From positions 1,364,001 to 1,428,000 of the forward strand of contig NZ_AP024110.1 in the NCBI RefSeq assembly GCF_019703875.1: a stretch of 64,000 bases of DNA. Direction: 5' to 3'. Below, piece after piece: positions 1 through 8,645 of this stretch. Position 1 is the first letter of the stretch, and each line of letters opens with the position of its first letter. Source of the DNA: Methyloradius palustris (GTDB lineage: Bacteria > Pseudomonadota > Gammaproteobacteria > Burkholderiales > Methylophilaceae). The position numbers and the translations under genes are program-made. The notes below the pieces were generated by a model. It ran no database searches. It was not told where the DNA came from and was given only the letters and a program-made list of their open reading frames with translations.

Positions 1-580
1 CACCTGCAAGTAAAGCGGTAGCGAGTTGCGGCAGGATAATGTAGCGAAACGTCGTACAACCATCGGCACCCAAATCCATTGATGCCTCTACCAAGCTATG
101 CGGCATGCGCCTGAAACGGGCAATCACGTTGTTATAAATCATCACTACGCAGAACGTGGCATGGCTGACAATAATCGTCCACACCCCAGGGGTGATATCC
201 AGCATATTGATGGCAGAAAGCAGGGCGATACCTGTGATGATGCCAGGTAGCGCAATGGGCAGAATCAGCATGGTGGTGATGGCTTCTTTACCGAAAAAAC
301 TTCGCCTGTAAAGCGCTGCGGCGGCCATCACGCCCATGATTAAGGCCATCAAGGTGGCGATGGTGGCTACTTTCAGTGAGAGCAGGATTGCAGCAATCAC
401 ATCTTCACGTGCCAGTGCTTCATGAACCCAGCGCAAAGTGAAATGACTTTGACTGCCTTCACCTGTTAAAAAGGCATTTAAGAAAATAACCGCAATCGGA
501 AAATGCAAAAAAACTAGGCCGCCATAAGCCAATGTTTTTAGCCACAGTGGAGCAGCGGCTTGTGCTTGATTAGAACGCAT
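1..580 (-). CDS. ydcV: ABC transporter permease, YdcV/PotC-like (truncated by left edge)
   Basis: Inner-membrane permease of a polyamine-type ABC importer; the reading frame runs off the left edge, so only about 193 N-terminal residues are visible. The ATG at 580 overlaps the stop of the preceding permease gene by 11 bases, showing translational coupling. The protein begins MRSNQAQAAAPLWLKTLAYG, has several hydrophobic helices, and carries an EAA-type loop (EASMDLGADGCTTFRYIILP) that contacts the ATPase. It is the fourth gene of a ydcSTUV-type operon and pairs with the permease directly upstream. Substrate is inferred from homology to E. coli YdcV; putrescine or a related amine is likely but unproven. 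Confidence 0.88.
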   Translation of the reverse strand, partial: MRSNQAQAAAPLWLKTLAYGGLVFLHFPIAVIFLNAFLTGEGSQSHFTLRWVHEALAREDVIAAILLSLKVATIATLMALIMGVMAAAALYRRSFFGKEAITTMLILPIALPGIITGIALLSAINMLDITPGVWTIIVSHATFCVVMIYNNVIARFRRMPHSLVEASMDLGADGCTTFRYIILPQLATALLAG

Positions 581-1484
581 CAAAGGCTCCCATGCGTTTT
601 GCCAAAGCCAAGTAAATAAAAATCAGCACAATCGGCACCACAGTAAACGCGGCAGCCAGCGGCATATTGCCGATAGAGCCTTGCATTGTGTAAACCATGG
701 TGCCAATAAACAAGCCGCTAGGGCCAATAAGTTGCGGAATGATGTAGTCACCAAGCGTGAGCGAAAATGTGAATATGGAGCCTGCCACCACGCCAGGGAA
801 TACCAGTGGCAGTAAAATTTTACGGAAGGTCTGTGCAGGTTTGGCGCCCAAATCAGATGAAGCTTGCAACAGATTAGATGGCACACGTTCTAGCGCTGCC
901 TGAATCGGCAAAATCATGAATGGCAGCCAGATATAGGTAAATACGATAAATCGACCAAGGTTAGATGTGGCAAGCGTGTTCCCACCAATGCTGGGAATTG
1001 CGAGCGTGGCATTAAGTAGGCTGAGTAAACCTAGATGATTAACCAGCCAGTACAAGATGCCTTCTTGCGACAGAATCACTGTCCACGCATAGGTTTTTAC
1101 GATGTAACTGGCCCACATCGGCAACATCACCGCCACGTAGAAAAAGCCTTTTTCAGCGTGACTGCCGTAGCGTGTCATGTAATAAGCGATAGGAAAGCCA
1201 ATGACTGCAGTGGCTAATGTGACGGAGACGGCCATGGTTAAAGTGCGCAGGATAATGTCGAGGTTAGTGGCATCGAACAGGCTGCGATAATTCTCCAGTG
1301 TTAAATCAGGTGTCACCGACATGCTGAAGCTGTCGAAGGTGTAAAAGCTTTGCCAAAGTAGGCTGAATAGTGAGCCTAGATAAACAACCCCGAACCAGAG
1401 CAATGGTGGGGTGAGCAGGAGCAGCAGAAACAGGGTGTTTCTGCGGTAGAGCATATTGGCGAGTGGGCGGGTCAGTTGCAGCAT
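570..1484 (-). CDS. ydcU: ABC transporter permease, YdcU/PotB-like
   Basis: Membrane-spanning subunit (304 aa) of a spermidine/putrescine-type ABC importer. There is an N-terminal membrane helix at about residues 17-45, five further hydrophobic segments, and an EAA loop near residues 203-225 (LLQASSDLGAKPAQTFRKIL) for docking the ATPase. Length is close to E. coli YdcU (about 313 aa). It lies 32 bases downstream of the ATPase gene and overlaps the second permease gene by 11 bases, so the two permeases are probably co-translated as a heterodimer. Substrate specificity cannot be read from the permease. Confidence 0.9.
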   Translation of the reverse strand: MLQLTRPLANMLYRRNTLFLLLLLTPPLLWFGVVYLGSLFSLLWQSFYTFDSFSMSVTPDLTLENYRSLFDATNLDIILRTLTMAVSVTLATAVIGFPIAYYMTRYGSHAEKGFFYVAVMLPMWASYIVKTYAWTVILSQEGILYWLVNHLGLLSLLNATLAIPSIGGNTLATSNLGRFIVFTYIWLPFMILPIQAALERVPSNLLQASSDLGAKPAQTFRKILLPLVFPGVVAGSIFTFSLTLGDYIIPQLIGPSGLFIGTMVYTMQGSIGNMPLAAAFTVVPIVLIFIYLALAKRMGAFDAF

Positions 1485-1516
1485 CCTTTATTCACCGTTT
1501 GTTTGGTAAAGCACGT

Positions 1517-2533
1517 TCATGCAGATGTTTCCAGTATCACCATGTGTCGTTGTGGCCAGCACAAATCAATGGTTTGGCCTATTTGAGGTAACGCTGTCTC
1601 TAATTCTTGGTGGCTGGCAATTACCATAGTTAATCTATGATCTGCGACAGCAACTTCAATTTTGCTATGAGCACCATGAAATTGAACATCTGTAACCGCC
1701 CCTGCCACTTGCATATACTTCTGGCTACTGTCTGGGTTGAGGCTGATATGTTCAGGGCGGATGGAGAAAGGCTGGCGGCTGCCAGTAATCTGCTCTGCGA
1801 GATCACCACTGACCACATTAGCCGTACCGACAAAATTAGCGACAAAGCTGGTTTTAGGTTGGGTATAGAGCTGGCGCGGGTGGTCAACCTGTTCGATTTT
1901 GCCGTGGTTAAACACAGCGACACGGTCAGACATAGATAACGCTTCACTCTGGTCGTGTGTCACGTAAATAAAGGTAATGCCCAGTTTTTTATGCAGGGTT
2001 TTCAGTTCTGACTGCATTTGTTCACGCAGTTTTAAATCGAGTGCACCCAAAGGTTCATCCAGCAATAACACCCGTGGTTTATTCACGATGGCGCGGGCTA
2101 AGGCAACCCGCTGCCGTTGTCCGCCCGAGAGCTCGCTTGGTTTGCGCTGGCAATAATCGGCTAGGGCAACCAGTGCCAAAGCTTCTTCTGCGCGCTTGAT
2201 GCATTCTGCTTTAGCTACACCCTTCACCCGCAAGCCATAGGCCACGTTGTTGAGCACATTCATGTGGGGGAAGAGGGCGTAATCCTGGAATACGGTATTT
2301 ACTGCTCGCTCGTAGGGCGGCGTGCCAGCAGCTTCTTTGCCAAAAATACGGATACTGCCAGCACTAGGTTGTTCAAAACCTGCAATCAGTCGTAAACAGG
2401 TGGTTTTGCCAGAACCGCTAGGGCCCAGCATGGAAAAGAATTCACCTTCAGCAATGGTGACTGAGACATTATCTATCGCCTTAACATTGCCGTAGTGACG
2501 GCTGATATTCGAAAACTCAACAGCAATACTCAT
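1517..2533 (-). CDS. ydcT: ABC transporter ATP-binding protein, YdcT/PotA-like
   Basis: Cytoplasmic ATPase (338 aa) energising the ydcSTUV importer. It shows Walker A (GPSGSGKTT, about residues 37-45), the ABC signature (LSGGQRQRVALARA, about 135), Walker B (LLLDEPLGALD) and the switch His (YVTHDQSEA), followed by a C-terminal TOBE-like regulatory domain (PFSIRPEHISL). Length matches E. coli YdcT (337 aa). It sits between the binding-protein gene and the permeases; the 77-base gap upstream contains a hairpin that may set the ratio of binding protein to ATPase. Confidence 0.92.
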   Translation of the reverse strand: MSIAVEFSNISRHYGNVKAIDNVSVTIAEGEFFSMLGPSGSGKTTCLRLIAGFEQPSAGSIRIFGKEAAGTPPYERAVNTVFQDYALFPHMNVLNNVAYGLRVKGVAKAECIKRAEEALALVALADYCQRKPSELSGGQRQRVALARAIVNKPRVLLLDEPLGALDLKLREQMQSELKTLHKKLGITFIYVTHDQSEALSMSDRVAVFNHGKIEQVDHPRQLYTQPKTSFVANFVGTANVVSGDLAEQITGSRQPFSIRPEHISLNPDSSQKYMQVAGAVTDVQFHGAHSKIEVAVADHRLTMVIASHQELETALPQIGQTIDLCWPQRHMVILETSA

Positions 2534-2571
2534 GGGCTAAACCAAAAAGAATGAAAAGAAAAATCAGGAGT

Positions 2572-2595
2572 GGCTAAGCACATGATGGCCTAGCC
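2572..2595 (-). promoter_or_regulatory. Intercistronic hairpin between ydcS and ydcT
   Basis: GGCTA at 2572-2576 pairs with TAGCC at 2591-2595, with two further G-C pairs inside a one-base mismatch. It lies in the ydcS-ydcT gap and is not followed by a strong U run, so it looks more like a processing or 3'-end-protecting stem than a full terminator. The potF-potG gap at 21785-21823 has a comparable element. Function is inferred. Confidence 0.45.
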
Positions 2596-2610
2596 TTTGC
2601 TCAATTCTTA

Positions 2611-3765
2611 TTAGCGACCACCCATGATGGCTATAAAGTCAGTTGTCCAGCGGCTGTAGGGAACGCAACCTTCAGGCAGGGAGCATTTAGCTTGCGGGGT
2701 TTTCCAGAACTTGATTTCAGTAAAGCGGCTGAAACCATTGTCTGAGCAGAAGTCACTGCCACCCGGCGCTTTGGTTTTACACGCTGTTGGTACAGCAGGG
2801 TTAGAGCCAAACCATTCTGCCAAGCCAGATTGCAGGTTTGTATTGAGCGAATGTTCCATCCACATATAAGCGCAATTAGGGTGCGATGCTTTTGTAGCTA
2901 GCATGGTGGTATCTGCCCAACCTGTTGCACCTTCTTGCGGGATCACGGAAGCAATTGGTTGTTTTTCAGTCTTTAGGCCATTGACTTGATAAGGCCAAGC
3001 GCTGGAAGCGACTACGCCTTCTTTCTTGAAGTCGGTCATCTGCACAGTGACGTCATGCCAATATCTATGAGTCAGCGTTTTTTGCTGGCGTAGCAGTTTG
3101 AGCACAGCGGCATATTGTTTCTCGTTTAACTCATACGGGTCTTTAATACCCAGTGATGGGTCTTTTTTCATTAGGTAGAGCGCTGCATCAGCGATATAGA
3201 TTGGGCCATCATAGGCTTGGATGCGGCCTTTGTTGGGTTTGCCATCAGGCAGGTTTTGTGGCTCGAACACCACAGCCCAGGATGTTGGCGCTTTCTTGAA
3301 GGCCTGTGTGTTGTACATAAGCACATTCGGGCCCCACTGATAAGGCACGCCATAGTGTTTGCCATCTACTGTGTGCCATGGCGCATCTTGTAAGCGGCTA
3401 TCCACCGTGCCCCATGAGGGAATCAGGCTGGTATTAATTTCCTGTACTTTTTTGCCTGCAACCAAGCGCAGGCTGGCATCGCCAGAAGCAGTCACCAGAT
3501 CATAGCCACCCTTATTCATCAGGGAGACCATTTCATCTGAGGTGCTGGCTGTTTTTACATTCACTTTACAGCCGGTTTCTTTTTCAAAGCCAGTAACCCA
3601 GTCATAAGTTTTATCTGATTCGCCACGTTCCAGGTAGCCAGGCCAGGCAACCACATCCAGCTTGCCTTCGCCTTTGCCAATTTTTGTGAGGGGTTCTGCC
3701 TGTGCATTACAAATGCCTGCAATCAGCAGTGCTGCTAAAACCTGATTCTTACGAACTAGCGCCAT
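2611..3765 (-). CDS. ydcS: Periplasmic amine-binding protein, YdcS-like
   Basis: Solute-binding protein (384 aa) of the ydcSTUV importer, periplasmic. A Sec signal peptide (about residues 1-23, cleavage after AQA) precedes a mature domain strongly resembling E. coli YdcS: VVAWPGYLERGESDK, then YDWVTGFEKETGCKVNVKTA, a TSDEMVSLM stretch and GVPYQWGPNVLMYNT. Length agrees with YdcS (381 aa). E. coli YdcS has also been reported to have poly-3-hydroxybutyrate synthase activity; nothing here tests that. A GGGAG ribosome site precedes the ATG. It is the first gene of the operon and is followed by a hairpin, consistent with higher expression than the downstream genes. Confidence 0.9.
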   Translation of the reverse strand: MALVRKNQVLAALLIAGICNAQAEPLTKIGKGEGKLDVVAWPGYLERGESDKTYDWVTGFEKETGCKVNVKTASTSDEMVSLMNKGGYDLVTASGDASLRLVAGKKVQEINTSLIPSWGTVDSRLQDAPWHTVDGKHYGVPYQWGPNVLMYNTQAFKKAPTSWAVVFEPQNLPDGKPNKGRIQAYDGPIYIADAALYLMKKDPSLGIKDPYELNEKQYAAVLKLLRQQKTLTHRYWHDVTVQMTDFKKEGVVASSAWPYQVNGLKTEKQPIASVIPQEGATGWADTTMLATKASHPNCAYMWMEHSLNTNLQSGLAEWFGSNPAVPTACKTKAPGGSDFCSDNGFSRFTEIKFWKTPQAKCSLPEGCVPYSRWTTDFIAIMGGR

Positions 3766-3895
3766 TTAAAAGCTCCCTGTTAGTTGTGGAAAACAGACTC
3801 AGACTGACTAAAATCACCAGCTACAAACCTTATTATTTTCTCAAATTGGTAATGCGGCAAGAACCATTTAGATTATTTCAATAGAGCCACTCCTT

Positions 3896-4396
3896 TTAAT
3901 CGGCGATGCTTTCATCTAGCGGCAATGCAAAGCCTTCTTTTACTTCCTCCATCACGATGTAGCTTCTGGATTCCTGTGCGCCAGGCAGCGTGAGCAAAAT
4001 ATCGCCAAGTAACGTTCGGTAGTCAGTCATCTGCGTGATACGCGCCTTGATCAGGTAATCAAAATCCCCTGAAACCAAGTGGCATTCCAGCACGCTGGGA
4101 AGCTTGAGGATCTCTTGTTTGAATTTGTTGAAAATCGTGCCTGATTTGGTAGATAGCTTCAGCTCTACGAACACAAGCAGGGAGAGCCCAAGCGCGTGGG
4201 GATCAAGCCGTGCATGGTAGCCAAGAATCACGCCTTCTTTTTCCAGGCGTTTGACTCGCTCGCCACAGGGTGTGACAGATAAGCCAACTTTTTCAGCTAG
4301 TTCGGTAATGGGGATGCGTGCATCTTGCTGCAATACAGACAATATTTTTTTGTCGATACGATCAAGTTCACGAACTGCATGGGTACGTATGCGCAT
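3896..4396 (-). CDS. dadR: Lrp/AsnC-family regulator, probably DadR-type
   Basis: DNA-binding regulator of 166 aa. The N-terminal helix-turn-helix (LDRIDKKILSVLQQDARIPI, then TELAEKVGLSVTPCGERVKRLEKEGVI) is followed by a RAM effector domain (LECHLVSGDFDYLIKARITQMTDYRTLL). It diverges from dadA, as DadR does from dadAX in Pseudomonas, where the regulator activates D-alanine/L-alanine catabolism in response to alanine. The role in controlling dadA-dadX is inferred from this arrangement; it also lies beside the ydc operon and could act on it. The 202-base gap to dadA is AT-rich and holds no site I can assign with confidence. Confidence 0.82.
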   Translation of the reverse strand: MRIRTHAVRELDRIDKKILSVLQQDARIPITELAEKVGLSVTPCGERVKRLEKEGVILGYHARLDPHALGLSLLVFVELKLSTKSGTIFNKFKQEILKLPSVLECHLVSGDFDYLIKARITQMTDYRTLLGDILLTLPGAQESRSYIVMEEVKEGFALPLDESIAD

Positions 4397-4598
4397 GATT
4401 CATCCTTTAATATGCATGAATACTTCTGTAAAAGACTATAAAACAATTGATTGCTGAAAAACAGAAATAATCACTGCTTATTACGTAAATTAAGTTTATT
4501 TAATCTACTAAAGTTAAATATTCAGTCAACTAGGCATGTAATGAGCAAATAAACTGTACTGATATTGCTGTAACTCAATTGGCTTGTGGAGATTTATC

Positions 4599-5930
4599 AT
4601 GCGCATACTGGTTTTAGGGTCGGGAGTCGTTGGCGTAACGAGTGCTTATTATCTGGCACGCAAAGGTTTTGAAGTCACCGTGATAGATCGCCAGCCTGCG
4701 CCAGGGCTGGAAACCAGCTTTGCCAATGCAGGGCAGATATCACCTGGCTACTCAGCGCCTTGGGCAGCGCCTGGCATTCCACTTAAAGCTATGAAATGGC
4801 TATTTCAGCGCCATGCCCCATTTTCCATGAAGCCAGATGGCACCCTGTGGCAGCTTCAGTGGGCCTTAAAGCTATTGCAAAACTGTAATGCCGTCAGTTA
4901 TGACATTAATAAGGAGCGCATGGTGCGCCTCGCCGAATATAGCCGCGACTGCCTGCGTGATTTGCGAGCTAGTACAGGCATTCAATATGAAGCCCGCACT
5001 CAAGGCACCTTGCAGGTATTCCGTACCCAGCGCCAGTTGGATGCAGCAGCAAAAGATATTGCCGTATTGAGCCGCATAGGTGTGCCTTTTGAGTTGCTGG
5101 ATAGAGATGGCTGTGCCATTGCCGAACCTGCTTTAGATTTAGTCAAACACAAACTTACTGGCGGTTTGCGCCTGCCTGGTGATGAAACGGGTGATTGCCA
5201 GTTATTTACTGCACGGCTGGCGCAAGAAGCGCACAAGCTTGGTGTAGAGTTTCGCCAGAATGTTTCTATTAATCAATTGCTCACCAGTAATGGCAAACTC
5301 ACAGGCGTTGAGATTAGTACCAATCAAGGCAAAGAAACGCTCACCGCCGATCAGTACGTGGTTGCACTCGGCAGTTACTCGCGGCAATTGATGCAACAAC
5401 TAGCGATTGATATTCCTGTTTACCCAGTCAAAGGGTATTCACTTACCGTGCCTGTGGTGAATGCCGAGGCATCACCTGTTTCTACGGTAATGGATGAAAC
5501 TTACAAAGTAGCCATCACCCGATTTGATAACCGTATTCGCGTGGGTGGCATGGCCGAATTGGCAGGCTTTGATTTGAGCTTGAACCCAAGGCGACGCAAA
5601 ACGCTGGAAATGATTACCAACGACTTATTCCCCAATGCCGGTGATGTGCCCAATGCCACGCTATGGACTGGCCTGCGTCCTATGACGCCTGATGGCACGC
5701 CGATTATCGGCCGTGCATCTGCCAATCCACAACTAGATAACGTCTGGCTCAACACAGGCCACGGTACTTTAGGCTGGACTATGGCCTGTGGATCAGGCCA
5801 GGTATTGGCCGATATGCTTGCCCAGCATAAAACCGCCATTCGCAGTGATGATTTGGCGATTGGACGTTACAGTGCAAGCAAGCGCAGCAATAGCGAGCAG
5901 TCTGCTGCTTTTACATATCAAACAAAATAA
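4599..5930 (+). CDS. dadA: D-amino acid dehydrogenase small subunit
   Basis: FAD-dependent, membrane-associated dehydrogenase (443 aa) that oxidises D-alanine and other D-amino acids to 2-oxo acids and ammonia, passing electrons to the respiratory chain. The N-terminal dinucleotide-binding motif (MRILVLGSGVVGVTSAYYLA) and the DadA-type C-terminus (WTGLRPMTPDGTPIIG, then NTGHGTLGWTMACGSGQ) are clear. A longer frame opens at a TTG at 4584, but the ATG at 4599 follows a GGAGA ribosome site and starts exactly at the FAD fold, so it is preferred. It is 15 bases upstream of the alanine racemase gene, forming dadAX; the divergent Lrp-type gene is the likely regulator. Confidence 0.93.
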   Translation: MRILVLGSGVVGVTSAYYLARKGFEVTVIDRQPAPGLETSFANAGQISPGYSAPWAAPGIPLKAMKWLFQRHAPFSMKPDGTLWQLQWALKLLQNCNAVSYDINKERMVRLAEYSRDCLRDLRASTGIQYEARTQGTLQVFRTQRQLDAAAKDIAVLSRIGVPFELLDRDGCAIAEPALDLVKHKLTGGLRLPGDETGDCQLFTARLAQEAHKLGVEFRQNVSINQLLTSNGKLTGVEISTNQGKETLTADQYVVALGSYSRQLMQQLAIDIPVYPVKGYSLTVPVVNAEASPVSTVMDETYKVAITRFDNRIRVGGMAELAGFDLSLNPRRRKTLEMITNDLFPNAGDVPNATLWTGLRPMTPDGTPIIGRASANPQLDNVWLNTGHGTLGWTMACGSGQVLADMLAQHKTAIRSDDLAIGRYSASKRSNSEQSAAFTYQTK

Positions 5931-5945
5931 ACAATAAAGCCGCCT

Positions 5946-7040
5946 ATGTCACGTCCTGCTATTGCTCATATTCGCCTCGATGCGTTTCGTCATAATTACC
6001 GCATCGCCAAACAGTCTCACGGCGGTAAGGCACTGGCTGTTATCAAAGCCAACGCTTACGGCCATGGGGCAATTCAATGCGCGCAAGCGATTGAAAATGA
6101 AGCCGATGGCTTTGCTGTAGCGGCGATAGAAGAAGCATTGCAACTGCGTGAGGCCAGGATAACAGCCCCCATTTTATTGCTCGAAGGCTTTTTTGAGGCT
6201 GCAGAGTTACCAGTTATCGTAGCGAATGATTTTTGGATAGTGATTCATCATCTCTGGCAGGTAGAGGTATTGCTTGAGACTGCTCTGGCAAAGCCGCTCA
6301 ATGTCTGGCTTAAGCTAGATAGCGGCATGCATCGAGTAGGGCTGTCACCTGCTGATTACAGTGAGGCTTATTCACGCCTAAGCCAGCATGTTAATGTCGC
6401 CAAGCTTGTACTGATGACACATTTTGCCAATGCAGATAATTTGAATTCTGACCATACACAGCAGCAAGTCGCCGTTTTTCAAGAAACGATTACTGGCATG
6501 GGCAAGCTTTCTGCCGCGCTTTGCGAGACCAGCCTTGCCAATTCCGCAGGTATTCTTAGCTGGCCACAAGCGCAAGGCAACTGGTCACGCCCCGGCATTA
6601 TGCTGTATGGCGCCAGCCCAGTATCAGAGCGGCTTACAGGGCAGGCGCTACGCGCTGTCATGCAACTCACATCACGCATTATTTCCATACGAAAAATCGC
6701 CAAAGGTGAATCTACCGGCTACGGCAGCATATTTACCGCCGAGCGCGATACTAAGGTTGGCGTGGTGGCATGTGGCTACGCTGATGGCTACCCAAGGTCT
6801 GCTACCACAGGCACACCAATCGCCGTTGACGGCCAAATGACGCGGCTGATAGGCCGTGTTTCTATGGACATGCTGTTTGTCGATCTCACAGATATACCAA
6901 ACGCGGAGATTGGCAGCCAGGTAGAGCTATGGGGCGATCAAGTATCTGCCAATGAGGTTGCACAATCCGCAGGTACCATAGCTTATGAGCTGTTTTGTAA
7001 TGTCAAACGGGTACAGTTTAAATATTCAGATGTGGGCTGA
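5946..7040 (+). CDS. dadX: Alanine racemase, catabolic DadX-type
   Basis: PLP-dependent racemase (364 aa) interconverting L- and D-alanine in the cytoplasm. The PLP lysine motif (LAVIKANAYGHGAIQCAQAI) lies near residue 34, and the C-terminal domain carries the catalytic tyrosine region (GESTGYGSIFTAERDTKVGV) and GRVSMDMLFVDLTD. Its place directly behind dadA indicates a catabolic role, feeding L-alanine to DadA as D-alanine. Whether the genome has a second, biosynthetic Alr cannot be seen here; if not, this copy also supplies D-alanine for peptidoglycan. Confidence 0.93.
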   Translation: MSRPAIAHIRLDAFRHNYRIAKQSHGGKALAVIKANAYGHGAIQCAQAIENEADGFAVAAIEEALQLREARITAPILLLEGFFEAAELPVIVANDFWIVIHHLWQVEVLLETALAKPLNVWLKLDSGMHRVGLSPADYSEAYSRLSQHVNVAKLVLMTHFANADNLNSDHTQQQVAVFQETITGMGKLSAALCETSLANSAGILSWPQAQGNWSRPGIMLYGASPVSERLTGQALRAVMQLTSRIISIRKIAKGESTGYGSIFTAERDTKVGVVACGYADGYPRSATTGTPIAVDGQMTRLIGRVSMDMLFVDLTDIPNAEIGSQVELWGDQVSANEVAQSAGTIAYELFCNVKRVQFKYSDVG

Positions 7041-7062
7041 GAAATAAGTTTTTCTTATTTAA

Positions 7063-7105
7063 CTCGTCACTACTAATTTAAGTGTATTAGATTGGTAGTG
7101 ATGAG
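7063..7105. terminator. Long hairpin at convergent dadX/SDR ends
   Basis: CTCGTCACTACTAAT at 7063-7077 pairs with ATTGGTAGTGATGAG at 7091-7105: 15 positions, 13 Watson-Crick and two G-U, with a 13-base loop. A smaller hairpin (AAATAAG/CTTATTT, 7042-7060) precedes it. No clear U run follows on either strand, so efficient intrinsic termination is uncertain; it may protect a 3' end. Confidence 0.5.
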
Positions 7106-7171
7106 ACTTCTTATGACAGCTATCGACCCTTAGCAGACACTTGAGTAAGTAAAGGAAGGGTTAGGTATTCA

Positions 7172-7978
7172 TCAATGGCTCATCATTCCCTTGGTTACCA
7201 ACTGCATAACTCTTACACGCCCCCAACGCGGTAATAATTTTAGCGAATACTCCAATAATTTTGCTAAAAATCCTGGGCGTACTGTTGTAGATTTACCTAG
7301 TGCGTTGAGAGTATCTGAGGCTATTGTCTTAGGATGAGCCGCAGCACCCATTTTCAGATTGGATCGCGTGCTGAAACCTGTATTAATTGGTCCAGGAGCA
7401 GAAGCATGCACATCCACACCGTATGGTGCTAGCTCTATATGCAAGCCTTCTGCTAATGTTTGAACATAGGCTTTCGTTGCTGCATAGTTTGCCATATTAG
7501 GCACACCTTGAAATGCCATAATTGAACTCATTAAAACAATTCCACCTTTTTTTTGAGTTGAGAATCTTTTTCCATAGTGATGGCTAAGCACTAGCAGGGC
7601 ACGACAGTTAACATCCAGCATATTTAGCTCAGTTTGCAGATCCGCATTAATTAATGGCCCTGACGTGCCGTAGCCAGCATTCGCTATCAGTAAGCCAATA
7701 TTCAATGCTGAAGTCGATTGCACCAGACTTTTTAATGCGGAAATCTCACTTAAATCTGCAGATATCACCATAGTCTGCACGTTAAACTCTTTCTTTATAG
7801 TTTCGGACAGGCGCTCAAGCAACTCAACTCTGCGTGCCACGAGTACTACATTTAAACCTCTTTCAGCAAGTGAAAGTGCCATTTCACGGCCAACACCTTC
7901 TGACGCGCCTGTAACTATTGCCCAGTCACCATACTTTTTCTGGAAAGCTATTTGTTGCTTTGTGTATTTGTTCATCAT
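7172..7978 (-). CDS. Short-chain dehydrogenase/reductase
   Basis: NAD(P)-dependent oxidoreductase (268 aa) of the classical SDR family. It has the cofactor motif TGASEGVGREMALSLAERG near residue 24, an NAG motif (LLIANAGYG), the catalytic Ser region (IVLMSSIMAFQG) and the YxxxK pair (YAATKAYVQTL). The C-terminal part is basic and lacks a diagnostic substrate-binding signature, so the substrate is unknown. It diverges from an HxlR-family regulator across a 190-base AT-rich gap containing a large palindrome, a layout typical of an inducible, redox- or electrophile-responsive pair. Two adjacent ATG codons follow an AAGGGA ribosome site; either could be used. Confidence 0.85.
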   Translation of the reverse strand: MMNKYTKQQIAFQKKYGDWAIVTGASEGVGREMALSLAERGLNVVLVARRVELLERLSETIKKEFNVQTMVISADLSEISALKSLVQSTSALNIGLLIANAGYGTSGPLINADLQTELNMLDVNCRALLVLSHHYGKRFSTQKKGGIVLMSSIMAFQGVPNMANYAATKAYVQTLAEGLHIELAPYGVDVHASAPGPINTGFSTRSNLKMGAAAHPKTIASDTLNALGKSTTVRPGFLAKLLEYSLKLLPRWGRVRVMQLVTKGMMSH

Positions 7979-8098
7979 AATTCCCTTGAAGTTACGTAAT
8001 GAGTTCTGGATATCGTTTTGAATAATTCTTATATAAAATTCGATTATTAAAATTTAGTTAAATTATTTTTGTGTGCTTAGTGCAACTAAATATTACCG

Positions 8099-8135
8099 TA
8101 TAATAGTTACTATGTAATAAATAGTAACTATTATA
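8099..8135. promoter_or_regulatory. Palindromic operator overlapping the hxlR-type promoter
   Basis: Perfect 15-base arms (TATAATAGTTACTAT at 8099-8113; ATAGTAACTATTATA at 8121-8135) flank a 7-base spacer. A third half-site-like copy (ATAATAGTTAT) follows at about 8135-8145. The left arm starts with TATAAT, a consensus -10 hexamer reading toward the HxlR gene, so bound protein would block that promoter. HxlR-family repressors such as YodB recognise TACT-n-AGTA cores, which match the arms here. Autoregulation is inferred. Confidence 0.65.
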
Positions 8136-8169
8136 ATAATAGTTATATTTTAAATTGACAAGGGTTTTT

Positions 8170-8502
8170 GTGGACAATAAAACAGTGATAAAAGGTATCA
8201 GGTGCCCTGTTGCCAGAGCAGTAGAAGTTATTGGAGATAAGTGGGCGTCACTTATTTTAAGAGATCTTTTTATGCAAGGTCCTCGGCGATTTCAAGATTT
8301 CGCTGATTCCCTGCAAGGAATATCCCCCAACGTCTTATCAAGCCGAATAAAAAAATTACTGGAGTTGGATGTAATCAAAACTCAGCAGTATTCTGTACAT
8401 CCGCCACGAAATGAATATGCTTTATCTGAAAAAGGAGAAGACTTGGGTGATGTTATTGCTGGACTAAGAGACTGGGGAATAAAACATACCCGTGATGAGT
8501 AG
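8170..8502 (+). CDS. HxlR-family transcriptional regulator
   Basis: Small winged-helix regulator (110 aa from this start). The HxlR pattern is clear: RCPVARAVEVIGDKWASLIL, LRDLFMQGPRRFQDFADSL, then SPNVLSSRIKKLLELDVI and a C-terminal YALSEKGEDLGDVI. The N-terminal Cys in RCPVARA corresponds in position to the reactive cysteine of redox-sensing members such as YodB and HypR. A TTG at 8155 would add five residues, but the GTG at 8170 lies five bases after an AAGGG ribosome site and is preferred. It faces the SDR gene and probably regulates both through the palindrome at 8099-8135. Confidence 0.85.
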   Translation: MDNKTVIKGIRCPVARAVEVIGDKWASLILRDLFMQGPRRFQDFADSLQGISPNVLSSRIKKLLELDVIKTQQYSVHPPRNEYALSEKGEDLGDVIAGLRDWGIKHTRDE

Positions 8503-8645
8503 CTCTTAGGCTAGTCAAAACTTAAAACTCAAGATTAATATTGTGTTATTTGTCCTAATTACAACTCGGTTAAATATGAAGTGCTAGCGTCAGCTTTTGG
8601 CCGATAGCGGTCATATACAAATGCAGATAAACGACATCAGATCAG

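Noticed and set aside
4654..4673. TGGCACG sequence resembling a sigma-54 -24 element
   Set aside because: It lies inside dadA and lacks a correctly spaced GC block; spacing does not fit GG-n10-GC.
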